Notes: generated by a model from the sequence alone, not told the origin. 7,593 bases of DNA from Gammaproteobacteria bacterium (GCA_030426005.1 JAUHZM010000150.1:1-7593), one strand, 5' to 3'; positions 1 through 6,251 are shown, counted from the first letter of the stretch. Numbers and translations are program-made.

Positions 1-1360
1 CCGCCTCGCGGTACTTGGCAACGGCTTCGGTCAATGACACGGCGGTGTTATCTATCGAGCCAATACGCCAGCTCCCCAGTGGGCTGTTCTTATCGTCCGC
101 CAAGTCACCGATGATGGCGATTTTGCCTTCGGTTTTTGATAGCGGTAGCAGTTGCTTGTCGTTTTTGAGCAGCACCATGGATTTCTTCGCCACGTCTAAG
201 GCGGCTGCATGGTGCTCAGGGTGATTGATCAAGGTGCTTTCGCGAACTGGGTCGGCATATCGATACGGATCATCAAACAAGCCTAAGTCGAATTTCACCT
301 TGAGGATGCGACGTACAGCATCATCGATCAAAGCTTCGTCCACTTTCCCTGCAGCCACCAGGCCTTCCAAGTGCTTGACGTACATATAGCTTTCCATGTC
401 CATGTCTGAACCCGCCGTTACCGCCAGTTGTGCGGCGTGTTCGAGATCTTTAGCAAAGCCGTGCAAGACCATTTCTTTACCCGAACCCCAGTCTGAAATG
501 ACGAAGCCCTTGAAGCCCCATTGGTCTTTCAAAATATCACGCTGTAAGAACGCATCACCGGTCGCTGGAATGCCATTCAGAATATTGAATGCATTCATAA
601 TCGTGGCCACGCCAGCATCCACAGAGGCTTTGAAGGGTGGCAGCACCACGTTATAGAGAGTCGTGGTACCAAGGTCGACGGTGTTGTAGTCGCGGCCAGC
701 TTCGGCAAAGCCGTAACCAGCAAAGTGCTTTGCAGTCGCGGCAATAGTGTCAGCACGCGACAGGTCGTCGCCCTGAAAACCCTGAACACGAGCAACGGCG
801 ACTTTTTGTGCCAGATAAGTATCTTCGCCAGCACCTTCCATAACTCGGCCCCAGCGCGCATCGCGGGAGATATCCACCATCGGCGCGAAGGTCCAATTTA
901 CGCCACGTGCAGACGCTTCAACTGCGCTCAAACGGGCGGATAATTCGATTGCGCCCAAGTCCCAGCTGGCGGCTTCGGCCAACGGAATTGGAAACACGGT
1001 GCGATGGCCATGAATAACGTCCAGGCCAAAGATCAATGGAATGCCGAGGCGAGAACCTTCGACTGCCAGCTTTTGGAGCGCTCGCACATCTTCGACACCA
1101 CTGACATTCAGCACCGAGCCGACGAGACCGGATCGAATGTGATCGTATTTATTTTTGGCATCGCCCTCGCTGGGGGCTGGGCCGGTTACATCCCAAAAAC
1201 CATTGTACTGGTTCATTTGACCGATCTTTTCTGCCAGCGTCATTTTCGCCAACAGCGCCTCAACGCGAGTGTCGGTAGTGTCGGCGGCGTGAGCGGAACT
1301 GATCACGAGGGTTAAGCTGGTAATTATGACCTTAATTACCGCAGAGAGAGGGGTTCTCAT
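1..1360 (-). CDS. bglX: Glycoside hydrolase family 3 beta-glucosidase, BglX-like, secreted (3' end outside window)
   Basis: The reading frame is open from ATG at 1358-1360 to the window edge, giving 453 residues of a protein that is usually about 730-850 long. Residues 1-25 form a Sec signal peptide with probable cleavage after SSAHA, so the enzyme should act in the periplasm or outside the cell. The GH3 TIM-barrel domain follows: MTLAEKIGQMNQ near residue 40, GLDVIHG with substrate-binding Asp114, VDISRDARWGR (163-172), KHFAGYG (211-217), and the catalytic nucleophile Asp290 in FVISDWGS. The second alpha/beta sandwich domain begins near residue 395 (KKSMVLLKND, then KIAIIGDLAD); its acid/base Glu lies beyond the edge. 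The family removes non-reducing terminal beta-glucose, sometimes xylose, from oligosaccharides. The start is supported by GGAGA eight bases upstream (1369-1373, minus). The family assignment is certain; the exact substrate and the bglX symbol are inferred from similarity to E. coli BglX. Confidence 0.95.
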   Translation of the reverse strand, partial: MRTPLSAVIKVIITSLTLVISSAHAADTTDTRVEALLAKMTLAEKIGQMNQYNGFWDVTGPAPSEGDAKNKYDHIRSGLVGSVLNVSGVEDVRALQKLAVEGSRLGIPLIFGLDVIHGHRTVFPIPLAEAASWDLGAIELSARLSAVEASARGVNWTFAPMVDISRDARWGRVMEGAGEDTYLAQKVAVARVQGFQGDDLSRADTIAATAKHFAGYGFAEAGRDYNTVDLGTTTLYNVVLPPFKASVDAGVATIMNAFNILNGIPATGDAFLQRDILKDQWGFKGFVISDWGSGKEMVLHGFAKDLEHAAQLAVTAGSDMDMESYMYVKHLEGLVAAGKVDEALIDDAVRRILKVKFDLGLFDDPYRYADPVRESTLINHPEHHAAALDVAKKSMVLLKNDKQLLPLSKTEGKIAIIGDLADDKNSPLGSWRIGSIDNTAVSLTEAVAKYREA

Positions 1361-1687
1361 TACGTATGTCTCCGATGATTTGCTTGGTGCGCTTATTGTT
1401 GCTTTTATTATGAGCGTCGGTCAGATGTTATTCCTGCCGACAGTTTTCTAATTAAATTACAGAATCCGAAGAACTACCTAGAGAGGCAGGTGAACACCGA
1501 AACAGTATGGGTTCTGACCCAAAGGCATTGGAATGCGCCTAGAAACGAATCGAGTCACTTCTTTGTGACCTACGAGTAGTCGAACGGATCTGTGTCTAGC
1601 TCGCGCAAAAATGTAACATAATTACACATCTTTGTCGTCCACGATGGGCGCGGTGGAGTGTGTGGGCTGAATGGCGAGATATCGAGC
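1361..1687. other. Intergenic region upstream of the beta-glucosidase gene
   Basis: These 327 bases hold no convincing gene on either strand. They contain the 5' leader of the minus-strand beta-glucosidase gene, with its GGAGA ribosome binding site at 1369-1373. An AT-rich block at 1449-1459 (TAATT-A-AATTA) could be an upstream promoter element, but I see no convincing -35/-10 pair. A short inverted repeat GTCAC-N6-GTGAC lies at 1554-1569 and a TGTAA-N5-TTACA repeat at 1612-1626. No hairpin plus T-run terminator is visible after the YCII gene. Confidence 0.6.
1612..1626. repeat. Inverted repeat TGTAA-N5-TTACA
   Basis: TGTAA (1612-1616) and TTACA (1622-1626) are perfect inverted arms around the five bases CATAA, in an AT-rich patch between the YCII gene and the beta-glucosidase gene. 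Its size fits an operator for a dimeric regulator, but it is about 250 bases upstream of the beta-glucosidase start and just downstream of the YCII stop. A repeat this short can arise by chance. Confidence 0.35.
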
Positions 1688-2032
1688 TTAGTCGCTCGCC
1701 TTACCAGCGCCTGGAATAACACCTGGAATACCAGTGATCCAGTATCCGGCAGAGGGATTGAACTTTACGAATGCCACTTCGCTATAGACGCCGGCCTGTG
1801 CATAGGGGTCATATTGCATCAGCTTGCGGGCAACCGCCATGTCGTCGGTGTCAAAGATAAAGCATGTGCCTTCCTGGATATCGTTTTCAATTGCATTTGG
1901 GGTTTGGCACATTGCGCCAGTGACACACACCAGCGCCAGTACAGTTTCGATGTACTCAGCGTGGGCAGCATGGTGTTGTTGGCGCAGTTCAGATGCGTTT
2001 TCGGCATCCTGACACATCACGAGAACGGGCAT
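1688..2032 (-). CDS. YCII-related (YciI-like) domain protein
   Basis: A 114-residue soluble protein with no signal peptide or membrane segment. It fits the YCII fold, a ferredoxin-like alpha/beta dimer: a short N-terminal strand (MPVLVMCQD), a helix with HAEYIETV containing His24, a small loop-rich middle, then VARKLMQYDPYAQAGVYSEVAFVKF. The DPYxxAGVY block (Asp75 to Tyr83) is the family hallmark; His24 and Asp75 are the usual conserved polar pair in the putative active site. Family members are about 95-100 residues, so the last 16 or so residues (WITGIPGVIPGAGKASD) are a glycine/proline-rich extension. Biochemical function is poorly known; some relatives are dechlorinases or accessory domains. 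It is the third gene in the same direction after the oxidoreductase and DUF2937 genes, with a 91-base gap that could hold its own promoter. The ribosome site is weak (AAGAGA about eight bases upstream). Confidence 0.88.
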   Translation of the reverse strand: MPVLVMCQDAENASELRQQHHAAHAEYIETVLALVCVTGAMCQTPNAIENDIQEGTCFIFDTDDMAVARKLMQYDPYAQAGVYSEVAFVKFNPSAGYWITGIPGVIPGAGKASD

Positions 2033-2123
2033 GACGAGGTCTCTTATTTGCTATTTTTATGTGACTTGTACCCTACCATACTCGGTCGGTGGATACTCAT
2101 TGAATCCAGATTCGATTCTGCGC

Positions 2124-2660
2124 TTAACGTGAAGGTCGGTGACGCAGGGGGCGTCGAGAACGAGGGCGACGGTTGAAGATCAGTCGCAACAGGCCGAGCG
2201 TGATTTCAAGCAGAACACCGAGTAAGAGACCGGCGATTAGACCAGCAATAATCGCGTGGCTGTTAAGCATGACGGAGAAATCGTAGCTCTCGATGGCTTG
2301 CGCACGAATATCGGCGACAGGGCTAAACAGGGTCTGTATGTAAGGGGACCACAAGCTGGCGGTAAAGGCCCGATACGCTGCCTGTAAGGTTTGTTGGCGT
2401 TGGTACAAGGTGTTGATATTACTGCCGCCTTGCTGCACCACCTGGTCGGGATTTTTCTGATAGTGCGTGACAAGCTTTTCGATGCTGCCATCGAAATAAC
2501 GATCTGCGTCTTTCTGGAAGTCGCTGAGGCTGCGTGTGGACTCGAGTGCATGCGCCTCTAAGCGCTGACCGTATTGATCGACGAAGCCGGGCACCTGAAT
2601 CCCCAGCAAAACGCCACCAACAAACAGCACCAGGCGAATGTACTCAAATAGTCGCTTCAT
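2124..2660 (-). CDS. DUF2937 family inner-membrane protein
   Basis: A 178-residue protein with two predicted membrane helices, residues 6-25 (ending LLGIQVPGF) and 137-161 (IIAGLIAGLLLG onwards). Between them is a soluble, probably helical and periplasmic domain of about 110 residues with FQKDADRYFDGSIEKLVTHY and LYQRQQTLQAAY. The N-terminal LGIQVPGFVDQYGQRLEAH and the ADRYF segment are characteristic of DUF2937, a proteobacterial family without known function. The last 15 residues are arginine-rich (NRRPRSRRPLRHRPSR) and should stay in the cytoplasm. The start is supported by AAGG eight bases upstream (2669-2672). The gene begins 42 bases after the oxidoreductase stop in the same direction, so cotranscription is likely, which is inference. 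A role in transport or envelope maintenance would be a guess. Confidence 0.88.
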   Translation of the reverse strand: MKRLFEYIRLVLFVGGVLLGIQVPGFVDQYGQRLEAHALESTRSLSDFQKDADRYFDGSIEKLVTHYQKNPDQVVQQGGSNINTLYQRQQTLQAAYRAFTASLWSPYIQTLFSPVADIRAQAIESYDFSVMLNSHAIIAGLIAGLLLGVLLEITLGLLRLIFNRRPRSRRPLRHRPSR

Positions 2661-2702
2661 GGCTGTAACCTTAGCACTTAGTGCTGCTGGTGCCTACGTG
2701 AT

Positions 2703-4301
2703 TTACCATCCGCGTCGCCACCAGCGTCGGTCACGCAACACTTGCTGCGCGGCATTGTGTCCTGGTGCGCCGGTGACGCCGCCGCCTGGGTGTGTGCCAC
2801 TGCCACACATATACAAGCCTTGAACTGGTGCGCGATACGCTGCTTGTCCCAATACTGGTCGGGCAGAAAATAATTGATCTAAACTCATCCGGCCATGAAA
2901 AATATCGCCGCCTATCAAACCAAATCGCTGCTCTAAATCCCACGGGCTCAGTATTTGACGCCCAAGCACAGACTTCTTAAATCCCGGCGCAAAACTATCT
3001 ACGCAGTCAATAATATGGTCTGCGGCGCGCTCGCGTTCGGTTTGCCAACTGCGACCGTCAGGCAGGGTGTAGCTGAACTGTTGGCAAAATAAACTCGCAA
3101 CATGTTTGCCCGCAGGTGCGAGTGAGTCGTCCAGAGTGGATGGAATCAACATTTCGACAATTGGCTTATCGGACCAACCTTGCTGCTTGGCGCTTAGCCA
3201 GGCCTGATCCATGTAGTCCAGACTAGGCGCCATAATAATGCCAGCAGTCAGGTGGTCTGGGTTAGCTGGCGCGTTGCGAAACTTTGGTAACGTATCCAGT
3301 GCCACATTCATACGGAACGTGCCGGAGTGCGATTTGTAGTTGGCGATCTGGGTGCGAAATTCGGTGCTGAGCACCTCTGGTGCCAGTAAGGATTCGAACA
3401 GAATTTTTGGATGTACTGAGGAAGCCACGATGCGACATGGGTAACGCTTATCCTCGCTCAAAACGGCAGCAACCCGGTCGTTGTTGGTTTCGATGCCAGT
3501 CACGCTGACGCTGGTCTCGATCTCCACACCAACGGATTCGCAGGCACGGCGCATGGCTTGCGTGATCGCGCCCATACCACCGATCGCATGCCCCCAGGCC
3601 TCGCGTACCCCGGCAGCTTCACCAAACACATGATGCAATAGCACATAAGCTGAACCGGGCTCGTGTGGAGAAGCAAAGTGACCAACCACAGCATCAAAGC
3701 CAAACAGCGCTTTCACCAGCGGATGCTCAAAGTATTGGTCCAGAATCTCGGTGGCGGACTTAGTAAAAAAGTCCAGTAACTTGCTTTGTGAGGCAAGCGA
3801 CAACTTGCTCGCAGTGCGCCCCATTTTAAGCAAGGCGATTAGGTCTGCCAAACCACCTCCCGCGTTGGGTGGCACTTCCAATAGAAATTCCCGCAACCAA
3901 TTAACAATGGCATGCAGGTCTTGTTGGTAGCGCAGATATTGTTGTGCGTCGTGCGCGCTGTGTCGAGCGATTTCCTGCTGGGTCAGTCCGTTGCGACCGG
4001 CCAGCAGATGATCGTGTTCGGATGGTAGAAAATTATCAATTTTACGCAAAACCACCTTCAAACCATGTTGCTCGAGCTGCATGTCCTGAATGACTTTGGG
4101 CTGTAGCAGAGAAACAGTGTACGACGCCACGGAATTCCGAAAACCTGGGTGAAACTCTTCGGTTATCGCGGCACCGCCGACCTCGTGATGCCGTTCCAGT
4201 AAGCAGGTTTTGAGGCCTGCACGAGCCAGATAATAGGCACAAGTAAGACCGTTGTGACCGCCACCGATGATGACAGCATCCGAGGTGCTTGATTGAGTCA
4301 T
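2703..4301 (-). CDS. FAD-dependent oxidoreductase, PYROXD2 / phytoene desaturase-like
   Basis: A 532-residue flavoprotein of the phytoene desaturase/amine oxidase superfamily, closest in pattern to PYROXD2-like proteins of about the same length. The N-terminal Rossmann fold is intact: VIIGGGHNGL gives GxGxxG at 13-18, Glu36 ends the second strand (LLER) to bind the FAD ribose, and EVGGAA follows at 40-45. The C-terminal FAD signature is LYMCGSGTHPGGGVTGAPGHNAA, with GSGTHPGGG at 500-508. No signal peptide or membrane helix is evident, so it is cytosolic or peripherally bound. The substrate cannot be read from sequence; relatives desaturate or oxidise hydrophobic compounds, and no carotenoid genes are nearby. 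I chose the ATG at 4301 because the Rossmann strand follows directly; a GTG at 4349 would add 16 residues of low-complexity Asn. Neither start has a Shine-Dalgarno sequence at proper distance. The TGA of a short upstream ORF overlaps this ATG, suggesting translational coupling. Probably the first gene of a unit with DUF2937 and YCII. Confidence 0.92.
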   Translation of the reverse strand: MTQSSTSDAVIIGGGHNGLTCAYYLARAGLKTCLLERHHEVGGAAITEEFHPGFRNSVASYTVSLLQPKVIQDMQLEQHGLKVVLRKIDNFLPSEHDHLLAGRNGLTQQEIARHSAHDAQQYLRYQQDLHAIVNWLREFLLEVPPNAGGGLADLIALLKMGRTASKLSLASQSKLLDFFTKSATEILDQYFEHPLVKALFGFDAVVGHFASPHEPGSAYVLLHHVFGEAAGVREAWGHAIGGMGAITQAMRRACESVGVEIETSVSVTGIETNNDRVAAVLSEDKRYPCRIVASSVHPKILFESLLAPEVLSTEFRTQIANYKSHSGTFRMNVALDTLPKFRNAPANPDHLTAGIIMAPSLDYMDQAWLSAKQQGWSDKPIVEMLIPSTLDDSLAPAGKHVASLFCQQFSYTLPDGRSWQTERERAADHIIDCVDSFAPGFKKSVLGRQILSPWDLEQRFGLIGGDIFHGRMSLDQLFSARPVLGQAAYRAPVQGLYMCGSGTHPGGGVTGAPGHNAAQQVLRDRRWWRRGW

Positions 4302-4342
4302 AATGTGAATCGCATTGTTATTATTGTTAGAACCTGATGCAT
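4298..4342 (-). CDS. Possible leader peptide coupled to the FAD oxidoreductase
   Basis: A 14-codon frame, MHQVLTIITMRFTL, starts at ATG 4342-4340. An ATG directly before it (4345-4343) would give 15 codons, and a further in-frame ATG at 4360 would give 20. GGAG at 4352-4349 lies six bases before the 4342 start, a good distance. Its TGA (4300-4298) overlaps the oxidoreductase ATG (4301-4299) as ATGA, the classic arrangement for translational re-initiation, and that start has no ribosome site of its own. The peptide shows no run of a single amino acid as seen in attenuators, so coupling is more likely than attenuation. The frame is short enough to arise by chance. Confidence 0.3.
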   Translation of the reverse strand: MHQVLTIITMRFTL

Positions 4343-4396
4343 CATACACTCCGTACCCATAAACGACTATTCGTGTAAGCTAGGAGCACGCCATGC

Positions 4397-4413
4397 CAGA
4401 GTCTGATACTCTG
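4397..4413. repeat. Inverted repeat CAGAGT-N5-ACTCTG in the divergent promoter region
   Basis: CAGAGT (4397-4402) and ACTCTG (4408-4413) are perfect six-base inverted arms around CTGAT. The 17-base element sits between the divergently transcribed oxidoreductase and beta-helix genes, 62 bases before the latter's start. Size and position suit an operator for a dimeric repressor or activator that could act on one or both genes. No regulator gene is present in the window. Confidence 0.45.
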
Positions 4414-4432
4414 TCTTCTCCGATGGGTCGGG

Positions 4433-4446
4433 CTGACATGTGTCAG
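4433..4446. repeat. Inverted repeat CTGACA-TG-TGTCAG before the beta-helix gene
   Basis: CTGACA (4433-4438) and TGTCAG (4441-4446) are perfect six-base inverted arms with a two-base centre, ending 28 bases before the beta-helix start. As DNA it could be an operator; as RNA it could form a small hairpin just ahead of the ribosome site. CTGACA also resembles a -35 hexamer, but no -10 hexamer lies at 16-18 bases. The arms differ from those of the 4397-4413 repeat, so the two would need different binding factors. Confidence 0.45.
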
Positions 4447-4460
4447 GGGTTAATAACTTC

Positions 4461-4467
4461 AGAGGAG
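4461..4467 (+). promoter_or_regulatory. Strong Shine-Dalgarno site (AGAGGAG) for the beta-helix gene
   Basis: AGAGGAG lies seven bases before the ATG at 4475. It fixes that start and rules out the competing plus-strand frames starting at 4393 and 4440. It is the strongest ribosome site in the window and suggests high translation of this secreted protein. Confidence 0.8.
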
Positions 4468-4474
4468 AAATACT

Positions 4475-5971
4475 ATGCGAACTGGTTTCGCTGGCTGGCG
4501 TTGCATCGTTGGTGGTGCGGTATGGCTCGTCATGTGTGGTTGCGTGTCGGCGCAGACGTTCTATGTGGCGACCTCGGGCAGTGATTTGCCCGCGAATGGG
4601 AGCGCGCAAAATCCGTGGCAAAGCATTAGTTATGCGTTTGATCAAGTGCCGGATGGGGCAACCATTTTGGTCTCGCCAGGTCTGTATTCGGGACGCGTGC
4701 GTCTGGATCGTCAATTCAATAATGGCATTACGATTCGGTCTTCGCAGCCATATCAGGCACGGTTGCGTCATAATGATGGGGCGGTGGTGATCTGTTATAC
4801 CTGCGCCGGCGTCACCCTGGAAGGGTTTGACATTGCGCATGCGGCGTCGAATACCGGTGCGCTGGTAATTCAAATTCAGACCACACAAGTATCACGCGTG
4901 ACACTGCGCAATAACATTATTCACGACAGCACCAATAACGACCTGCTCAAGATCAATAATGGCGCGCGGGATGTGCTGGTGGAAGGTAATATGTTCTACA
5001 ACCAGCAGGGATCAGATGAGCACATTGATGTGAACAGCGTCGAAAACGTGACGATTCGCGATAATGTGTTTTTCAATACTCAGTCGCAGTCGTCCACCAG
5101 CTCTTTTATTGTGATCAAAGACAGTAACGGCAGTAGTGATGGGATTCTTGGTTCGCGGCAGATTCGTGTGCAGCGTAATATCCTGTTCAATTGGCAGGGC
5201 AGTGATGGTCAGAGTTTTATTCGTGTCGGTGAAGACGGCACGGCTAATTTCGAAGCGCAGGACGTGCTGATTGAGAACAATCTGCTGCTCGGAAATTCGA
5301 CTCGCATGCAGCGTAGCGCACTGACCGTCCAAGGGTCGCGTGATGTGACTTTTCGCTTCAATACGGTGGTTGGTGATTTGCCATCGCGAAGTTTTGCAGC
5401 CCGCCTGCTCGCAGTTGGGAGCAATCAAGCTAACGAGAATATCCAACTGAACAATAATATTTGGTCTGACCCGTCCGGCAGTATGGGGGCGGAAGGCTTT
5501 ACCGGGGCGGATGTGTTTGATGCGCCAACCGGCGATAACGCCTCGGTAGCATTGCAACGCAACCTCTATTTCAATGGTGGGCAGGCGATTCCGGCCGACA
5601 CGGCACAAGAAGTTCGATTCAGTCAGGACGCACAGCGGATTGTCGTGAATCCGCAGCTGCCTGATTTAACTGGTGTGCCGATTCCGAGCTACAACGGGAA
5701 CGCCTTTAATGGCGGTTTCGCCAGCATTCGTGCAGTTTTTACGTCGCTGGTGAATGAGTATGGTCGACCAGCCGGGAACAGTGTGGTGGTGAATGCGGGA
5801 CTCACAACTGGGGCGCCACAAACCGATATTCTGGGTGCTTCACGTGATGCGCAGCCTGATATCGGGGCGGTAGAAGTTGGTGCAGCGACGCCACCGCCGC
5901 CGCCAGTAGATCGCGGGCCAAACAAGTTTATTCCTAGCTGGCTTATCTTGCTTCTCGACGAGGCGGGCTAA
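4475..5971 (+). CDS. Secreted right-handed parallel beta-helix repeat protein
   Basis: A 498-residue protein. Residues 1-26 form a signal peptide (Arg9, hydrophobic IVGGAVWLVM, cleavage after CVSA before QTFYV), so it is exported; Cys21 and Cys23 do not sit in a good lipobox. The mature N-terminus has FYVATSGSD, NPWQSISYAFDQVPDGATILVSPGLYSGRV, the usual opening of secreted beta-helix proteins. Repeated coils follow with V-T-I-R-x-N-x-x-x-x-N rhythm: VTLRNNIIHDS (142-152), VLVEGNMFYNQ (167-177), VTIRDNVFFNTQ (192-203), VLIENNLLLGN (264-274) and VTFRFNTVVGD (291-301). An acidic GSDEHIDV (179-186) could bind metal or sugar. The domain closes with PDIGAVE (461-467), often seen at the end of such helices. 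Then comes PPPPP (473-477) and the tail GPNKFIPSWLILLLDEAG. Many such folds are polysaccharide lyases, hydrolases or epimerases, but I recognise no catalytic motif of a defined lyase family, so enzyme activity is unproven. It is transcribed alone, divergently from the oxidoreductase. Confidence 0.9.
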   Translation: MRTGFAGWRCIVGGAVWLVMCGCVSAQTFYVATSGSDLPANGSAQNPWQSISYAFDQVPDGATILVSPGLYSGRVRLDRQFNNGITIRSSQPYQARLRHNDGAVVICYTCAGVTLEGFDIAHAASNTGALVIQIQTTQVSRVTLRNNIIHDSTNNDLLKINNGARDVLVEGNMFYNQQGSDEHIDVNSVENVTIRDNVFFNTQSQSSTSSFIVIKDSNGSSDGILGSRQIRVQRNILFNWQGSDGQSFIRVGEDGTANFEAQDVLIENNLLLGNSTRMQRSALTVQGSRDVTFRFNTVVGDLPSRSFAARLLAVGSNQANENIQLNNNIWSDPSGSMGAEGFTGADVFDAPTGDNASVALQRNLYFNGGQAIPADTAQEVRFSQDAQRIVVNPQLPDLTGVPIPSYNGNAFNGGFASIRAVFTSLVNEYGRPAGNSVVVNAGLTTGAPQTDILGASRDAQPDIGAVEVGAATPPPPPVDRGPNKFIPSWLILLLDEAG

Positions 5972-6004
5972 AAAAATACTCATCCCTGAGCGCGGTTTCC
6001 CTAT

Positions 6005-6033
6005 GCAGTGACCCGCGGTTGGAAAGTCACTGC
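6005..6033 (+). terminator. Stem-loop after the beta-helix gene, possible atypical terminator
   Basis: GCAGTGAC (6005-6012) and GTCACTGC (6026-6033) are perfect eight-base inverted arms around a 13-base loop that contains the palindrome CCGCGG. It lies 34 bases after the beta-helix stop codon, where a terminator is expected. No T-run follows (the next bases are CAGTCAGCGG), so it is not a canonical intrinsic terminator. It may instead stabilise the mRNA 3' end or be a protein-binding site. Confidence 0.4.
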
Positions 6034-6176
6034 CAGTCAGCGGTGTACGGTGTTGGGTTCGTGCTGCGCTGAAATCTTGTTTGTTACCTAGTTAGTGCGG
6101 GAAATCAGCAAAACTCTCACCAGTTAGGTTAACTTTTGGTTAGTTGGCGCTGAAGAGGACCGTTTATCGAAACATT

Positions 6177-6205
6177 TTGACCGATCATCAAATGCCGTTA
6201 CGAAT
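6177..6205 (+). promoter_or_regulatory. Weak sigma70-like promoter for the small protein gene
   Basis: TTGACC (6177-6182) matches five of six bases of the -35 consensus. TACGAA (6199-6204) lies 16 bases downstream, with T, A and A at the conserved first, second and fifth -10 positions but a poor last base. Transcription would begin near 6211 and give a leader of about 70 bases that includes the 6252-6265 inverted repeat. Confidence 0.3.
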
Positions 6206-6251
6206 TTGGGCTCAACTCGGGTACTGTGACCTTGTGTAGGGGGAATGGAAA

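Noticed and set aside
1554..1569. GTCAC-N6-GTGAC as a terminator for the YCII gene
   Set aside because: The stem is only five pairs, there is no T-run on the minus strand after it, and it lies about 120 bases beyond the stop codon.
2102..2118. GAATC-N2-GATTC and tandem GATTC just after the DUF2937 stop codon
   Set aside because: The arms are five bases with a two-base centre and no T-run follows on the minus strand, so neither a terminator nor a confident operator can be claimed.
1658..2176. A 172-residue plus-strand frame with a clean ATG
   Set aside because: It lies antisense over the YCII gene, whose DPYxxAGVY signature is unmistakable, and it shows no domain pattern or ribosome site.
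4302..4349. GTG at 4349 as the start of the FAD oxidoreductase
   Set aside because: It adds a low-complexity stretch including five Asn before the Rossmann fold and has no ribosome site at proper distance; most relatives start just before the first strand. Not fully excluded.
4440..4790. Plus-strand frames starting at 4393 and 4440 ahead of the beta-helix start
   Set aside because: They lack suitable ribosome sites and run in a different frame from the beta-helix protein, which has AGAGGAG at the right distance.
4367..4888. A 173-residue minus-strand frame over the divergent region and beta-helix N-terminus
   Set aside because: It is antisense to the signal peptide and first coils, its composition is rich in Arg, His and Thr as expected of a shadow frame, and it would remove the divergent promoter region.
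5012..5608. A 198-residue minus-strand frame inside the beta-helix gene
   Set aside because: The opposite strand encodes a signal-peptide-bearing beta-helix protein with regular coils and a strong ribosome site; the antisense product has no recognisable features.
5968..5995. Programmed frameshift at the A-run overlapping the beta-helix stop codon
   Set aside because: Seven A residues at 5970-5976 look slippery, but shifting frame adds only about 14 residues with no domain, and the natural C-terminus already looks complete.
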